Numbered from the stretch's first letter, positions 1 through 9,336 are shown. The stretch: DNA of 64,000 bases from Njordibacter sp937773555 (GCF_047730085.1 NZ_CP159830.1:2046001-2110000); one strand, 5' to 3'. Translations and numbers: made by a program. Notes: generated from the sequence alone by a model not told the origin.

Positions 1-430
1 CTTCAACAATTTTAAAAATCATTTGTTGAATAACAGTCGACGCGCGATCTAAAATCTCTTTCGCCGTTCCATCAAGAGTCAATGGCATCTTGAGATAGAT
101 AGGGCCTGCATCTAATTCCTTGACGCATTTTATCGCAGAAATGACAGTTGCTTTTTTTCCTCTAACGATGAGGTTCTGTAAAGGACTACCACCCCTACCA
201 TAGGGCAAGTCTGTCATATGGAAAATTACGCATTGGAAATCAGTGAGTATCTCATCCGGAATAATCCAAGACCAATGCGGAAAAAAAACGTAACTCGGAT
301 TTAGCGCCTTTAAATACTCCGCGGTAAGCGCTTCACGTGATTTTATGCGCGTAACGGTAAAAGTCACACCTAACTCTATTTCAAGCTGATCATGAAGAGA
401 ATGAGGTGAGGCTATAACAATATTTTTCAT
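1..430 (-). CDS. Formyltransferase-like protein, partial (C-terminus outside window)
   Basis: The visible 143 residues start at an ATG at 430 (MKNIVIASPHSLHDQ) and run off the left edge, so the gene is cut by the window and not necessarily broken. The stretch FHMTDLPYGRGGSPLQNLI resembles the H-x-SLLP-x-RG-x-xP motif of methionyl-tRNA formyltransferase-type enzymes, and LDAGPIY further on matches the conserved aspartate segment of that fold. Such enzymes move a formyl group from 10-formyl-tetrahydrofolate to an amine. In sugar loci they formylate amino sugars, as in N-formyl variants of nonulosonic acids or of amino-deoxyhexoses. It lies 6 bp downstream of an ATP-grasp gene on the same strand. 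The family is fairly sure; the substrate is an inference from the neighbouring pse genes. Confidence 0.75.
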   Translation of the reverse strand, partial: MKNIVIASPHSLHDQLEIELGVTFTVTRIKSREALTAEYLKALNPSYVFFPHWSWIIPDEILTDFQCVIFHMTDLPYGRGGSPLQNLIVRGKKATVISAIKCVKELDAGPIYLKMPLTLDGTAKEILDRASTVIQQMIFKIVE

Positions 431-436
431 CACGAA

Positions 437-1384
437 TTACAAAATCGGTGCTGGAGGCAGTAATTCTGACTTTTGAGTCCTGACACATTCAATACCCGGC
501 GAAATGTTGGAGAAATCAAAGCCTATTCCTTTTGCATCTCCAATAGACCAAACAACATCATCAAAACCTAATAAATGACGCATGTATACTGTAGATGAGA
601 ATCGTGGGTTTATTTCAAATATTCTTGGACCATCATCAGTCAAGCGGAGCTGTATATTCATACTTCCCTCCAACTCTAAGTTCTCTGCTACGAACTTACA
701 CATGTCTTCTATATCTTGATAATAAACAGTTTTTGCCCAAGATGTGGTCCCTTCATTCAACACCCGCTGGAATTGTAGTACGGCAGTTTTGTTGTTTTTT
801 GACCGGAAAACACCGCAGGTGATTTCATTATCATGTGGTAGTAACAATTCCTGAAAAATACCGTCTGGATATCTCTTCACCAAAAATAAAGCTTCATCTT
901 CGCTTTCAACCGTAAACAAAACTTTAGATCCGGCTCCCTTTCGACCCTTAAAAATACAAGGATACTCAAATGGGATATTCTCTTGAGCGGTTCTCGTCCA
1001 AGGCACCGGCAAACCAAGAGATGACAAAAATTTGTTAGTAATGTATTTATCCAAGCACTTCTCTACCACTTTAGCACCCGGATATATAACATGAATATCT
1101 TTAAACAGGTCAATATGATTGCTTATTGCCTCTATTTCAGTTTCAGATGTTGGGATTAAATAGTTAATATCAAATTCAGCTATTAGGGACTGGAGATGAT
1201 CTAGATAGCTATCTACCTCACCGGCAGATGGAATCACCTTGAAATGATCGACAAATAACGAGCCTGCGTGCCTTTTTGAAAAATCAGTGCCGATAAGAAT
1301 AGAACTCTGATCGTATGCTCGTATAATTCGACAAACTCCTTGGGCTATATCACCGCCGATACCCGTAATTAAATAATAAGTCAT
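437..1384 (-). CDS. ATP-grasp family protein
   Basis: This 315-residue protein has a Rossmann-like N-terminus (YLITGIGGDIAQG) and an ATP-grasp domain from about residue 110. FKGRKGAGSKVLF is the lysine/glycine nucleotide loop and FEINPRFSSTVYM is the Mg-binding E-x-N-P-R segment. ATP-grasp enzymes activate a carboxylate as acyl phosphate and join it to an amine or similar nucleophile; those like this one (carbamoyl-phosphate-synthase-like) occur in polysaccharide and flagellin-modification loci. The start overlaps the preceding phosphoesterase gene by ATGA, indicating translational coupling. An amino-acyl or peptide-like decoration of a sugar amine is a plausible inference, but the substrate cannot be read from the sequence. 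Confidence 0.75.
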   Translation of the reverse strand: MTYYLITGIGGDIAQGVCRIIRAYDQSSILIGTDFSKRHAGSLFVDHFKVIPSAGEVDSYLDHLQSLIAEFDINYLIPTSETEIEAISNHIDLFKDIHVIYPGAKVVEKCLDKYITNKFLSSLGLPVPWTRTAQENIPFEYPCIFKGRKGAGSKVLFTVESEDEALFLVKRYPDGIFQELLLPHDNEITCGVFRSKNNKTAVLQFQRVLNEGTTSWAKTVYYQDIEDMCKFVAENLELEGSMNIQLRLTDDGPRIFEINPRFSSTVYMRHLLGFDDVVWSIGDAKGIGFDFSNISPGIECVRTQKSELLPPAPIL

Positions 1385-2079
1385 TGTCGTGTAAATACTC
1401 TATGCAGATAAGGTAAATTAGGATTCGTAACTTTCGCCCACTCTATGATGTCGTCCGTATCATAATCTTCAGTTTTAAATTCGAAATTCTGACTACAGGT
1501 GTCATATAGCACCCAATGTGCGGCACTTCCTTTATTTCTGGGCTGACCGACCGAGCCAGGATTCAGTACTATTTTGTCGCCGATTACTTTTTTCATTGGA
1601 TAATGGGTATGCCCGCATATAAAAATATCACAATCCATTTCAGTCACCCAATCACAGGAGGTGAAATCGCTATCGGGGTATAAGTAATCGTTTACACAGA
1701 TCGGCGAACCGTGTGCCAACATTATGTCTTTTTTTTCAATATTCAATAACAGAGGATGTGGTAAATTAATCAAATAGTCTGTTTCCTGGGCCGATAATTT
1801 ATTTATCGAATCCGATAGGCCACTTCCATACTTTGCCGAAATTTTCTCTAGGTAAGCCTTATCTGTAAGAGATTTTTGAAGCATATCCTCATGATTACCT
1901 CTCACTATATCTATATCCCACGCTGCCAATAAAGCCAGAACATCTTTAGCGAAAGGATAATATCCAACGAGATCACCTGTAATTAAAAGCCGATCAACAT
2001 TATACGCCTCGGCAGCATTCAAAACAGCGTTTAGTGCGTCTTTATTACCATGAATATCACCGAGGATGCCTATGTTCAT
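1381..2079 (-). CDS. Calcineurin-like metallophosphoesterase
   Basis: The 232-residue protein carries the full metallophosphoesterase signature: GDIHGN (D8, H10), GDLVG (D36), GNHE (N62, H63), a LAHGSP histidine and a C-terminal CGHTHYP block. These residues bind two metal ions that hydrolyse phosphomono- or diesters. Size and motif order resemble the compact YfcE/MJ0936 type. It overlaps both neighbours by 4 bp, the epimerase upstream and the ATP-grasp gene downstream, so the three are probably translated as a unit. In this setting it may remove a phosphate from a sugar intermediate or act on a sugar nucleotide; that role is inferred from context only. Confidence 0.82.
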   Translation of the reverse strand: MNIGILGDIHGNKDALNAVLNAAEAYNVDRLLITGDLVGYYPFAKDVLALLAAWDIDIVRGNHEDMLQKSLTDKAYLEKISAKYGSGLSDSINKLSAQETDYLINLPHPLLLNIEKKDIMLAHGSPICVNDYLYPDSDFTSCDWVTEMDCDIFICGHTHYPMKKVIGDKIVLNPGSVGQPRNKGSAAHWVLYDTCSQNFEFKTEDYDTDDIIEWAKVTNPNLPYLHRVFTRQ

Positions 2080-2930
2080 TTGTTAGCTTTTCCCTGAATA
2101 GACGCTAGCGCGCTTCTAAAACTACGCCCATTTAGCAGTTCTGGTGACGGAGTTATAACCTGGTCCTGAAAATGGGCGGAATCATTCTCTCGAACAAAAT
2201 CTCTTCCATTCAGCAGTCCCTCACATATTTCCTGCAACATACTTCTAACACTCTGAACCTCTTGGCCTGCTACTAAATGAGTTCCAGAAATTCCTTTTGC
2301 TATAATATCTGAAATCGTCTGAGCGAGGTCATCCACATAAATGTAATTACGCAAGTTTTCGCCGTCACCATATAGCACAGGGGCCTCTCCGGCAATCGCT
2401 TCCGCAATAGACCTATTGATACCAAGATGACTCGGCCCTTGATAACCAAACACACCACCAATTCTTAAAATACAAGCTTCTGGCAATATTGATCTCAGTA
2501 GTAATTCAGCTTCATATTTAGTGCGAGCATATTCCGTGTCTAGATTGATTTGGCTTAAGTCATTAATCGAACCACTGCTTTTCCCGTGGACTAAAGCCGC
2601 GGAAGCAAATATAAAACTTGACCCCATTTGAGAAGCAATATGGCCTAAAGCACCGGTAGCTAAAACATTGCTCACGAACATATCTTCATAAGACTGACCA
2701 CTCCACCCAATTGCTGAGGCAAGGTGCACAATGATATCGAAGCTATAATTTTCTGAGATAGCACTAATTGATGATAAATCTGTCAAATCACACAACACCT
2801 CAAACTCATCCGAATTAGTGTCTAACTGCCTTACACCTCGATATACCTCTATATCTTGGCCTCCAAGGTGTTCTAGTAAATTAGAACCTATAAAGCCTGT
2901 CGCTCCAGTGACTAAAACCCTTTTTATCAT
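2076..2930 (-). CDS. NAD-dependent epimerase/dehydratase family protein
   Basis: This is an extended short-chain dehydrogenase of 284 residues. It has an N-terminal GATGFIGSNLLEHL nucleotide-binding loop and a YARTK (Y-x-x-x-K) catalytic pair near residue 134, preceded by a serine-rich FIFASAALVHG strand. Such enzymes act on nucleotide sugars as epimerases, dehydratases or 4-ketoreductases. A 160-bp gap separates it from pseG upstream, while it overlaps the phosphoesterase downstream, so it begins a new tightly packed group in the locus. The specific sugar cannot be assigned. It is shorter than GalE-type epimerases, which typically have about 330 residues, and fits a reductase equally well. 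Confidence 0.78.
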   Translation of the reverse strand: MIKRVLVTGATGFIGSNLLEHLGGQDIEVYRGVRQLDTNSDEFEVLCDLTDLSSISAISENYSFDIIVHLASAIGWSGQSYEDMFVSNVLATGALGHIASQMGSSFIFASAALVHGKSSGSINDLSQINLDTEYARTKYEAELLLRSILPEACILRIGGVFGYQGPSHLGINRSIAEAIAGEAPVLYGDGENLRNYIYVDDLAQTISDIIAKGISGTHLVAGQEVQSVRSMLQEICEGLLNGRDFVRENDSAHFQDQVITPSPELLNGRSFRSALASIQGKANK

Positions 2931-3090
2931 ATTTAATAAAATCCTATAGTTTAAGCCATAACCGAATGGAGACGAGAACCTATCGTTTTGCTAAGGCTTA
3001 TTTTAAGCCCATAAGGTTGTTAGATAGCCTTTTCGTGAGATCATAAACCTGTATGCGTGACTGTAATCTAAATATCACAGTAGCTTTACT

Positions 3091-4182
3091 CTATTTTTTT
3101 GTTATTCCAAGTATAGCACCAGCAACCAGAATAGCCCCATCGCCAGAACACTCTCGCATACAGCGCTTAGACCAGCCTGCTAAGTCTCTGCGAGACAAAA
3201 CTGCCCTAATGGCAGCTCGCACGTGCTCAATTTTAATTGTTTCCACATCACCTATCAGCTCGATCAGTCGAAGCTTACTTAAATCGTTATTTACTAGTTT
3301 TTGATTTTTAGCCAGGGTAATCACTAATGAAGGCAACCCAAGACAAAATCTCTCCCAATTAGTTGCTCCGCCAGCACCAATACCTATGTCTGCTTCTAAC
3401 ATTAATGGAGCCAGAGACGGCAGGTCACTATATAACGTCGCTTTCTTTATGGGTTTTATTAACTTTTTCACTTGATTATAAAACGGGCTAGCAGACGGCA
3501 TAACAACATTGATCGATGAGAATTCACGTCCAAAACTATGTGCTGCTAAAAAGGCTAACTCGGTTAAATTACTCTGATCGGAGCCTCCAAAAGAAATTAT
3601 GAGATTTTTGATTGATGAGTTTCGGACTTTAGCTTTCTCTCGGAGTTGCCTATACTCGGGTTGTAACAGAGCATATTTAGGGCCCAACAACTGCAAACAC
3701 TGCGAATTAACACGTCCATCATATCTGCGTTTCATATCTAGAAATAGATTCTGATCAAGAACTAAATCACAAGAATGATCACGATTTGCCAAATCATCGA
3801 TGACCATCAATTTCTTATAGTTCTTGGTTAGGGCTTCTTCCCACTTCACATCAATAGAATAGTGATCCACAATTAGCCAATCTGGCTGAATAACCCTCAG
3901 AATTTCGTTAGTTTCATCAGAATCTATTTGCCATGAACAACCCAACCACTTGTCGTATTCTAGATCACTTCCTTTTAATGCTGATGCCTCATTAGCGCGC
4001 TCTAGTAAAAATACACTAAAACCACTATCAATAACTTTAGCCGCTATATTTCCTGGATGATCACGACAGACAAAGCTACATTCCACGCCACGCTCACGAA
4101 GCTCCTTGGCCAGAGTTAGGCATCGTATCAAATGCCCAAACCCAATAAAATTAGAAGAATCTACCCGAAAGACCGCTTTCAT
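3091..4182 (-). CDS. pseG: PseG-type UDP-sugar hydrolase of pseudaminic acid synthesis
   Basis: PseG removes UDP from UDP-2,4-diacetamido-2,4,6-trideoxy-beta-L-altrose, the fourth step toward pseudaminic acid. The 363-residue protein opens with FRVDSSNFIGFGHLIRCLTL, the R-D-x-S-x-x-I-G-x-G-H-x-x-R-C pattern of the family. It also has the GT-B-like FGGSDQSNL and GAGGATNWERFCLGLPSL segments that bind the UDP group. In some bacteria PseG is fused to the acetyltransferase PseH. Here it is a stand-alone hydrolase, and a separate GNAT gene lies at 9337-9846. It follows the cytidylyltransferase-aminotransferase fusion by 3 bp. The assignment is strengthened by pseB and pseC in the same run. Confidence 0.87.
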   Translation of the reverse strand: MKAVFRVDSSNFIGFGHLIRCLTLAKELRERGVECSFVCRDHPGNIAAKVIDSGFSVFLLERANEASALKGSDLEYDKWLGCSWQIDSDETNEILRVIQPDWLIVDHYSIDVKWEEALTKNYKKLMVIDDLANRDHSCDLVLDQNLFLDMKRRYDGRVNSQCLQLLGPKYALLQPEYRQLREKAKVRNSSIKNLIISFGGSDQSNLTELAFLAAHSFGREFSSINVVMPSASPFYNQVKKLIKPIKKATLYSDLPSLAPLMLEADIGIGAGGATNWERFCLGLPSLVITLAKNQKLVNNDLSKLRLIELIGDVETIKIEHVRAAIRAVLSRRDLAGWSKRCMRECSGDGAILVAGAILGITKK

Positions 4183-4185
4183 TTA

Positions 4186-6213
4186 TTAATTTAGCCTTGC
4201 AAATCCACCGTGACATACTGGCCCACTCAAAAGATCAGACACATCACGCCCATCCTCACAATCCCGTATTAACCCAAATATGGGATCAAGCGAATCAAAA
4301 TAACCATCAACGACACTTTTTGTATGCTCAGTACAAACATAAACAGAGTTAGCAGCCAAATACCCTTTACGTAGCATTTCTTGACTAATTAATGACTTAT
4401 ATTCGAGCGCCCGAGGACTTTCAAAAGTGAATCCTGTGAGCGCGGGTAAGCCCCAATGTTTGACCGGTAAGGCGTACTTATCGGCTAGGATTTGCCAGCC
4501 CTGACGAATTGAACTTCCTGTCTGAGTTATCTTTTCCCAAGATTTTTCACGCTCCATTATTTCTAACGTTTTGAGTGCTGCGGTTGGCCCTATTCGCTCT
4601 GTCCAAAACGTACTACTAATAAACGTATTTTGGGCTGCATTCATTATTTCACGACGACCGATTACCGCTGTGATTGCATAGCCATTTCCAAGCGCCTTAC
4701 CAAACATCGCCATATCTGGCTCTACGTCGTATTTTTTATGAATTCCCCCAAATGTTTCCCTGAAACCTGAAGTGCACTCATCAAAAATCAATACAATCGA
4801 CCGCTCTGTCGCAAGTCTTCTTACCTTTTGTAAAAAGTTATCCTCAGGCCCAGCATTGCGCTCAACCTCCATTTTAATCACACCTATATCATGCAAATTG
4901 ACTAGCGACTCTAACTCCTCAAAGTTATTATAAGAAAATGGAAACACAGTACCTTGAAGGTTTCTAGGAACGCCCAACGGATTGAGGCCAGGTAATAGGT
5001 GTCCATCTAATCCTTTATCATCTCCTAAATTTGCCGACAAATACCAATCATGCCAACCATGGTAGCCACAAATCGCAACTTTATCCCGACCCGAGAAAGC
5101 GCGAGCAATTCTTATCGCAATAGCATTAGCTTCACCACCAGATCTTGAAAAGCGGGCCATGTCAGCCCACGAATGCAGTTCAACTAGTTTTTCAGCCAGA
5201 TATACTTCCTCAGGACAATTTAGTGTGGACATATTCCCTGAAGTTACTGTTGCTTGAACTGCTTCATCGACCTCTGGGTGACCATAGCCTAAAATATTGG
5301 TTCCTATGCCCATGATACTCATGTCGATTAATTCGTTCCCATCCAAATCCCAAACCATGCATCCTTTCGCCTTACTGAAATATGCAGGCCATTGATCCGG
5401 TAAAAACATCTCCGGTCTTTTAGATAACAGCATATTACCGCCAGGAATTACATTCTTGGCTCGCTTGTACAACTTTTGGCCAGCTCCCATGGAAGCCCCC
5501 TCATTTCTATTAATGTGTTTGTTAATCTCAAAAATATCAGGCATGCGCAGTCTTAAATTAAGTATTTCGGACCATGTGAAATGTATGTCCGGCGAAAAGT
5601 AGTTAAAGATTTTATCTATTAATGTGAAGTCATCGCGTTCATCCAACGTTAATCGTATATGAGAAAAGTCTTCACTCGATATCATATTGCCTGTTTGGAA
5701 AAAACCAGAACCCCGCGCATAAGGGGTTACATGCTCGCGCTCATGAGACTCCTGACTCTCCAGATGTGATCGCTCTAAAACGCTGAAACTGAACACCTCA
5801 ACATCTAGCCCATCAGGATAAGTAGGGGGCATCACATTACTAAAATAATCGACCTCTGAGCTTAGGTACCCCTCAATGACTTGATCCACTAAATTAGCAT
5901 CCACAAAGGGGCAGTCCCCTGTAATCCTAACTATAACATCAGCATCATGTTGTTTTGCAGCATCATAAAAACGTTCAAGGACGTCATTTTCACTACCCTG
6001 CGAACAACTAAATCCAAGATTTTTTACATGGTCTGACAAACGAATGTCAGCAACAGCATCAGAAGTGGCTACGACTATTTGATCAACTAACTTTGATTTT
6101 GAAAGTCGCAACAGCAATAGCTCGATAACAGGAATGCCATTTATGAGCTTTAACACTTTACCTGGAAATCGGCTGGATCCCATCCGCGCCTGAACTATAG
6201 CTACAATTTTCAC
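4186..6213 (-). CDS. Fusion of SpsF/PseF-like cytidylyltransferase and class III aminotransferase
   Basis: Residues 1 to about 240 form a nucleotidyltransferase of the SpsF/PseF type (IVAIVQARMGSSRFPGK, then VIVRITGDCPFVD), expected to load CMP onto the nonulosonic acid. From about residue 245 to the end the protein is a glutamate-1-semialdehyde-aminotransferase-like fold-type I PLP enzyme, with ARFSRSGGEANAIAIRIAR, the IFDECTSGFRE strand and the lysine segment MFGKALGNGY. I place the start at a GTG at 6213 that shares GTGA with the stop of the aldo/keto reductase gene; a TTG four codons upstream is possible. The linker lacks stops and both halves look complete, so this is a genuine fusion. 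The aminotransferase substrate is unknown. Confidence 0.85.
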   Translation of the reverse strand: MKIVAIVQARMGSSRFPGKVLKLINGIPVIELLLLRLSKSKLVDQIVVATSDAVADIRLSDHVKNLGFSCSQGSENDVLERFYDAAKQHDADVIVRITGDCPFVDANLVDQVIEGYLSSEVDYFSNVMPPTYPDGLDVEVFSFSVLERSHLESQESHEREHVTPYARGSGFFQTGNMISSEDFSHIRLTLDERDDFTLIDKIFNYFSPDIHFTWSEILNLRLRMPDIFEINKHINRNEGASMGAGQKLYKRAKNVIPGGNMLLSKRPEMFLPDQWPAYFSKAKGCMVWDLDGNELIDMSIMGIGTNILGYGHPEVDEAVQATVTSGNMSTLNCPEEVYLAEKLVELHSWADMARFSRSGGEANAIAIRIARAFSGRDKVAICGYHGWHDWYLSANLGDDKGLDGHLLPGLNPLGVPRNLQGTVFPFSYNNFEELESLVNLHDIGVIKMEVERNAGPEDNFLQKVRRLATERSIVLIFDECTSGFRETFGGIHKKYDVEPDMAMFGKALGNGYAITAVIGRREIMNAAQNTFISSTFWTERIGPTAALKTLEIMEREKSWEKITQTGSSIRQGWQILADKYALPVKHWGLPALTGFTFESPRALEYKSLISQEMLRKGYLAANSVYVCTEHTKSVVDGYFDSLDPIFGLIRDCEDGRDVSDLLSGPVCHGGFARLN

Positions 6214-7076
6214 GAAATATTCCAATTAGCAGGGTTAATGAGGTCCGTGACATCACTACTAATATCTGGGAACGAATTTATTGAGGTGCCACTAGCAGCT
6301 CCAATAATTTCTAAAAGCTGAGACTGCGTATCAACTCCAACAACCACCTTATCGATTTCAGAAAAAGAAAGCACATAAGAAAGACAAGCACTAATCGGCG
6401 ATATTTTATTGTTACGCAGCCATGTATCCCAATCATCCCATAATATGTTCCAGGCTTTAAACTTACTAGGAATAGCATTTCTCGGCATAAGCAACAGCCC
6501 CTGCAAGAAACTAGAGCGCGTATGTATTTCTACTCCAGCAGTACTTAGCTTTCTCAACCAACCAGAGCTGATTAGCCGGCGATCCACCAAATTAAATGGG
6601 CACTGAACAACATCAAAGTCATATATATCAAACAATGCATCAAACTCATTTGGTGTGGACACAGACACACCCAATTTTTTAACTATGCCGAACTTCTTTA
6701 GCAACCTTATAGCTGAAAGGATTTTAATCCCTTTTGACTCAGATAATTGGCTAGGTCTATGGAGCAATAGTCCGTAAAGACTCTCTACTCCAAGGCGAGA
6801 AACTGAGTCTTCAACAGACTTGATCACCCAGCCTTCTATATCGGTTATACACTCTGGAATTTCGGGCAGTTTTGTTACCAAATTAAAACCTTCAACGCCT
6901 ATATTTCCTAAAACCTGCTCACTGTCACCGTAAGCCATTGCTGTGTCAATAGTGTCAACGCCGGCAGAAGCAGCATACTTTAGAATCGCTTTGCCCCCTT
7001 CCTGGCTTACCTTCCCGTTAACATTAGAAATCCCGTATCTCATTCCAAATTGAGCTGTACCTAAAGCTAATTTCAT
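6210..7076 (-). CDS. Aldo/keto reductase family protein
   Basis: The 288-residue protein starts LALGTAQFGMRYGISN and has the TIM-barrel catalytic set of the family: DTIDTAMAYGDSE supplies the aspartate and tyrosine, and LLLHRPS the histidine. It should reduce an aldehyde or ketone with NAD(P)H. Genes of this kind recur directly after pseC in pseudaminic-acid loci, but their reaction there is not well defined; reduction of a side-chain or ring ketone of the sugar is possible. It overlaps pseC upstream by 4 bp and the fusion gene downstream by 4 bp, so it is built into the pse operon. Confidence 0.82.
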   Translation of the reverse strand: MKLALGTAQFGMRYGISNVNGKVSQEGGKAILKYAASAGVDTIDTAMAYGDSEQVLGNIGVEGFNLVTKLPEIPECITDIEGWVIKSVEDSVSRLGVESLYGLLLHRPSQLSESKGIKILSAIRLLKKFGIVKKLGVSVSTPNEFDALFDIYDFDVVQCPFNLVDRRLISSGWLRKLSTAGVEIHTRSSFLQGLLLMPRNAIPSKFKAWNILWDDWDTWLRNNKISPISACLSYVLSFSEIDKVVVGVDTQSQLLEIIGAASGTSINSFPDISSDVTDLINPANWNIS

Positions 7077-8236
7077 TTTGACACCAACAGAGACGTCAGC
7101 ACCTCAATAACCCTATCCTGGTCGTCTTCAGATAGGTTCGGATACATTGGTAAACTAATCGCCTCGGAATAGTATTTTTCAGATTCAGGAAAATCGCCAA
7201 GTTGAAAACCCATAGCACTATAATGAGGCTGCAAATGCACTGGTATATAATGCACATTCACTCCAATGCCTTTTTCTCTCAGACCCTCAAAAATATGTTT
7301 ATGAGACCTCTGAATATCATCTAACTTTAATCGAATCACATAGAGATGTAATCCGGAATAAGTATCGTCCAATTGAAAAGGAACTTCGACTGGCAAACCT
7401 TCCAGAAGAACATTATACCGCAGAGCAATTTGGTGCCGCTTTGACACAAACTCGCTAAGTCTATGCATTTGAGATATACCAAGTGCTGCCTGAATATCAG
7501 TCATACGATAGTTGTAACCTAACTCAATCTGTTGGTAATACCATGAGCCATGTGATGGCTCAGTCATCATATTTTGATCTCGCGTAATCCCATGGCCTCG
7601 GTACAGTGCCATTTTTTCTGCTAGCTGATCGTCGTTTGTAAGTGCTGCGCCACCTTCCCCCGTGGTAACAATTTTCACGGGATGAAAACTGAACACAGTA
7701 ATATCAGAGTATGCGCAATTACCGATTGGCCCGCCTAAGTAGCTGCCTCCAATGGCATGGGACGCATCTTCAATAATCTTTACGTCATATTCCATGCAAA
7801 GATGCTGAATAGCTCTCATGTCACACGACTGGCCGCAAAGATGAACAGGCACTAAAACTTTCGGTAAAGTTCCCTTTAATTGTGCCTCTATCAGCTTTTT
7901 CTCTAGTTGCTTGGGGCACATATTGTATGTTTCAGGATCGATATCAACAAAATCGATCTTAGCACCACAATATAACCCAGCATTAGCGGATGCCACAAAC
8001 GTGACTGGCGTCGTCCACAACCTGTCACCCTTCCCTAACCCCAACGCCAGGCAAGCTGCATGAAGCGCTGATGTTGCACTATTCATCGCAAGAGCGTGCT
8101 TAGCGCCTACGTTTGAAGTTAAAGCATTCTCGAATGCCGGCACATTAGGTCCTTGAGTCAAAAAGTCTGACTGCAGCACCTCAATAACTGCCTCAATATC
8201 CTGTTGAGAAATGTCTTGTTTGCCATATGGAATCAT
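7073..8236 (-). CDS. pseC: PseC: UDP-4-amino-4,6-dideoxy-N-acetyl-beta-L-altrosamine transaminase
   Basis: PseC transfers an amino group from glutamate to the 4-keto sugar made by PseB, using PLP. The protein belongs to the DegT/DnrJ/EryC1 family: MIPYGKQDIS at the start, TTPVTFVASANAGLYCG, and FSFHPVKIVTTGEGGAAL, in which the lysine of HPVK forms the internal aldimine. I chose the ATG at 8236 because GAAGG lies five bases upstream. A GTG at 8248 would add four residues and overlap the pseB stop. The MIPYGxQDI opening is typical of PseC, which separates it from other sugar aminotransferases of this family. Confidence 0.9.
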   Translation of the reverse strand: MIPYGKQDISQQDIEAVIEVLQSDFLTQGPNVPAFENALTSNVGAKHALAMNSATSALHAACLALGLGKGDRLWTTPVTFVASANAGLYCGAKIDFVDIDPETYNMCPKQLEKKLIEAQLKGTLPKVLVPVHLCGQSCDMRAIQHLCMEYDVKIIEDASHAIGGSYLGGPIGNCAYSDITVFSFHPVKIVTTGEGGAALTNDDQLAEKMALYRGHGITRDQNMMTEPSHGSWYYQQIELGYNYRMTDIQAALGISQMHRLSEFVSKRHQIALRYNVLLEGLPVEVPFQLDDTYSGLHLYVIRLKLDDIQRSHKHIFEGLREKGIGVNVHYIPVHLQPHYSAMGFQLGDFPESEKYYSEAISLPMYPNLSEDDQDRVIEVLTSLLVSK

Positions 8237-8244
8237 TTTAACCT

Positions 8245-9258
8245 TCACACCTTAAAGTCAGAATCAACGTGCTCTAATATTAGCTGTCGCAGAGAATCTA
8301 CTGTTTCCCATTCAGTATTTGTCCCAGAATTGTATTTAAAGCCAAACGGTACCTTTTCCGATTTATGGTGTGACATGTATTCCTCTTCACTATAAGTGAA
8401 TGATACCGATGGTAGGATAGCAAAGTACTTTCCCAGGTCTATAGTATTCAATGAATCAGTATCGGTAATCATTTCCTCATGCAGCTTCTCGCCTGGCCTT
8501 ATCCCAACGATCCGCGTCTCACAATCTGGAGCTATCGCTTTTGCTATATCCTGTATGCGATAGGACGGAATTTTAGGTACAAATATTTCACCTCCCAAAT
8601 GGTGTTTAATTGCATACATCACCATATCAACTCCAGCTTGCAAAGAAATATTAAACCGAGTCATGTCTTTATGAGTGATCGGAATTTCACCTTCATTCCT
8701 TTTCCTCATAAAGAAAGGAATTACCGAACCTCTAGAGCCCATAACATTTCCATAACGGACAACACTAAACTTGATCTCTTTTGACCCTCTAATATTGTTA
8801 GCAGCCGTAAATAACTTATCCGACGCTAGTTTTGTCGCACCGTAAAGATTAATGGGTGCGCATGCTTTATCGGTTGACAGCGCTACCACATCGCTGACCC
8901 CGCAATCCAATGCAGCATGGATAACATTTTCCGCTCCATCAATGTTTGTGCGAATACATTCGGTAGGGTTATATTCGGCGGTATCTACTTGTTTAATCGC
9001 TGCTGCATGGATGATAACGTCAACCCCTTCGCATGCCCTTCTCAGTCTGTCCTTATCTCTTACATCTCCGATAAAAAACCGTAACTGCGAATAAACACTT
9101 TCGGGGTACTTTTCCTTAAGATCCGATTGTTTCAGTTCGTCACGTGAATAAATAATTATTTTTTTGACTGACTTATACTTATGCAATATCGTCTCAATAA
9201 ACTTTTTGCCAAAAGAACCCGTACCGCCGGTTATTAAAACTGTCTTACCATTTAACAT
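8245..9258 (-). CDS. pseB: PseB: UDP-N-acetylglucosamine 4,6-dehydratase (inverting)
   Basis: PseB converts UDP-GlcNAc into the 4-keto-6-deoxy-L-arabino sugar with C5 inversion, the first committed step of pseudaminic acid synthesis. The protein opens MLNGKTVLITGGTGSFGKKF, the cofactor loop. STDKACAPINLYGATKLASD carries the S-T-D-K and Y-G-A-T-K catalytic residues typical of PseB and related CapD/FlaA1 enzymes. I use the ATG at 9258; a GTG three codons upstream is the alternative. About 337 residues fits the family. It leads the pseB-pseC-AKR-fusion-pseG run, in which most genes overlap or nearly touch. Confidence 0.9.
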   Translation of the reverse strand: MLNGKTVLITGGTGSFGKKFIETILHKYKSVKKIIIYSRDELKQSDLKEKYPESVYSQLRFFIGDVRDKDRLRRACEGVDVIIHAAAIKQVDTAEYNPTECIRTNIDGAENVIHAALDCGVSDVVALSTDKACAPINLYGATKLASDKLFTAANNIRGSKEIKFSVVRYGNVMGSRGSVIPFFMRKRNEGEIPITHKDMTRFNISLQAGVDMVMYAIKHHLGGEIFVPKIPSYRIQDIAKAIAPDCETRIVGIRPGEKLHEEMITDTDSLNTIDLGKYFAILPSVSFTYSEEEYMSHHKSEKVPFGFKYNSGTNTEWETVDSLRQLILEHVDSDFKV

Positions 9259-9336
9259 AATTAACACTCAAAAAATGACTCTAAATTATTATTTATTCAT
9301 AGGACGGATAGAACTTCCGTCTCTATAAAACCCTGT

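Noticed and set aside
3053..3304. 83-codon plus-strand open frame across the end of pseG
   Set aside because: It overlaps conserved pseG coding sequence on the other strand and has no domain or ribosome site.
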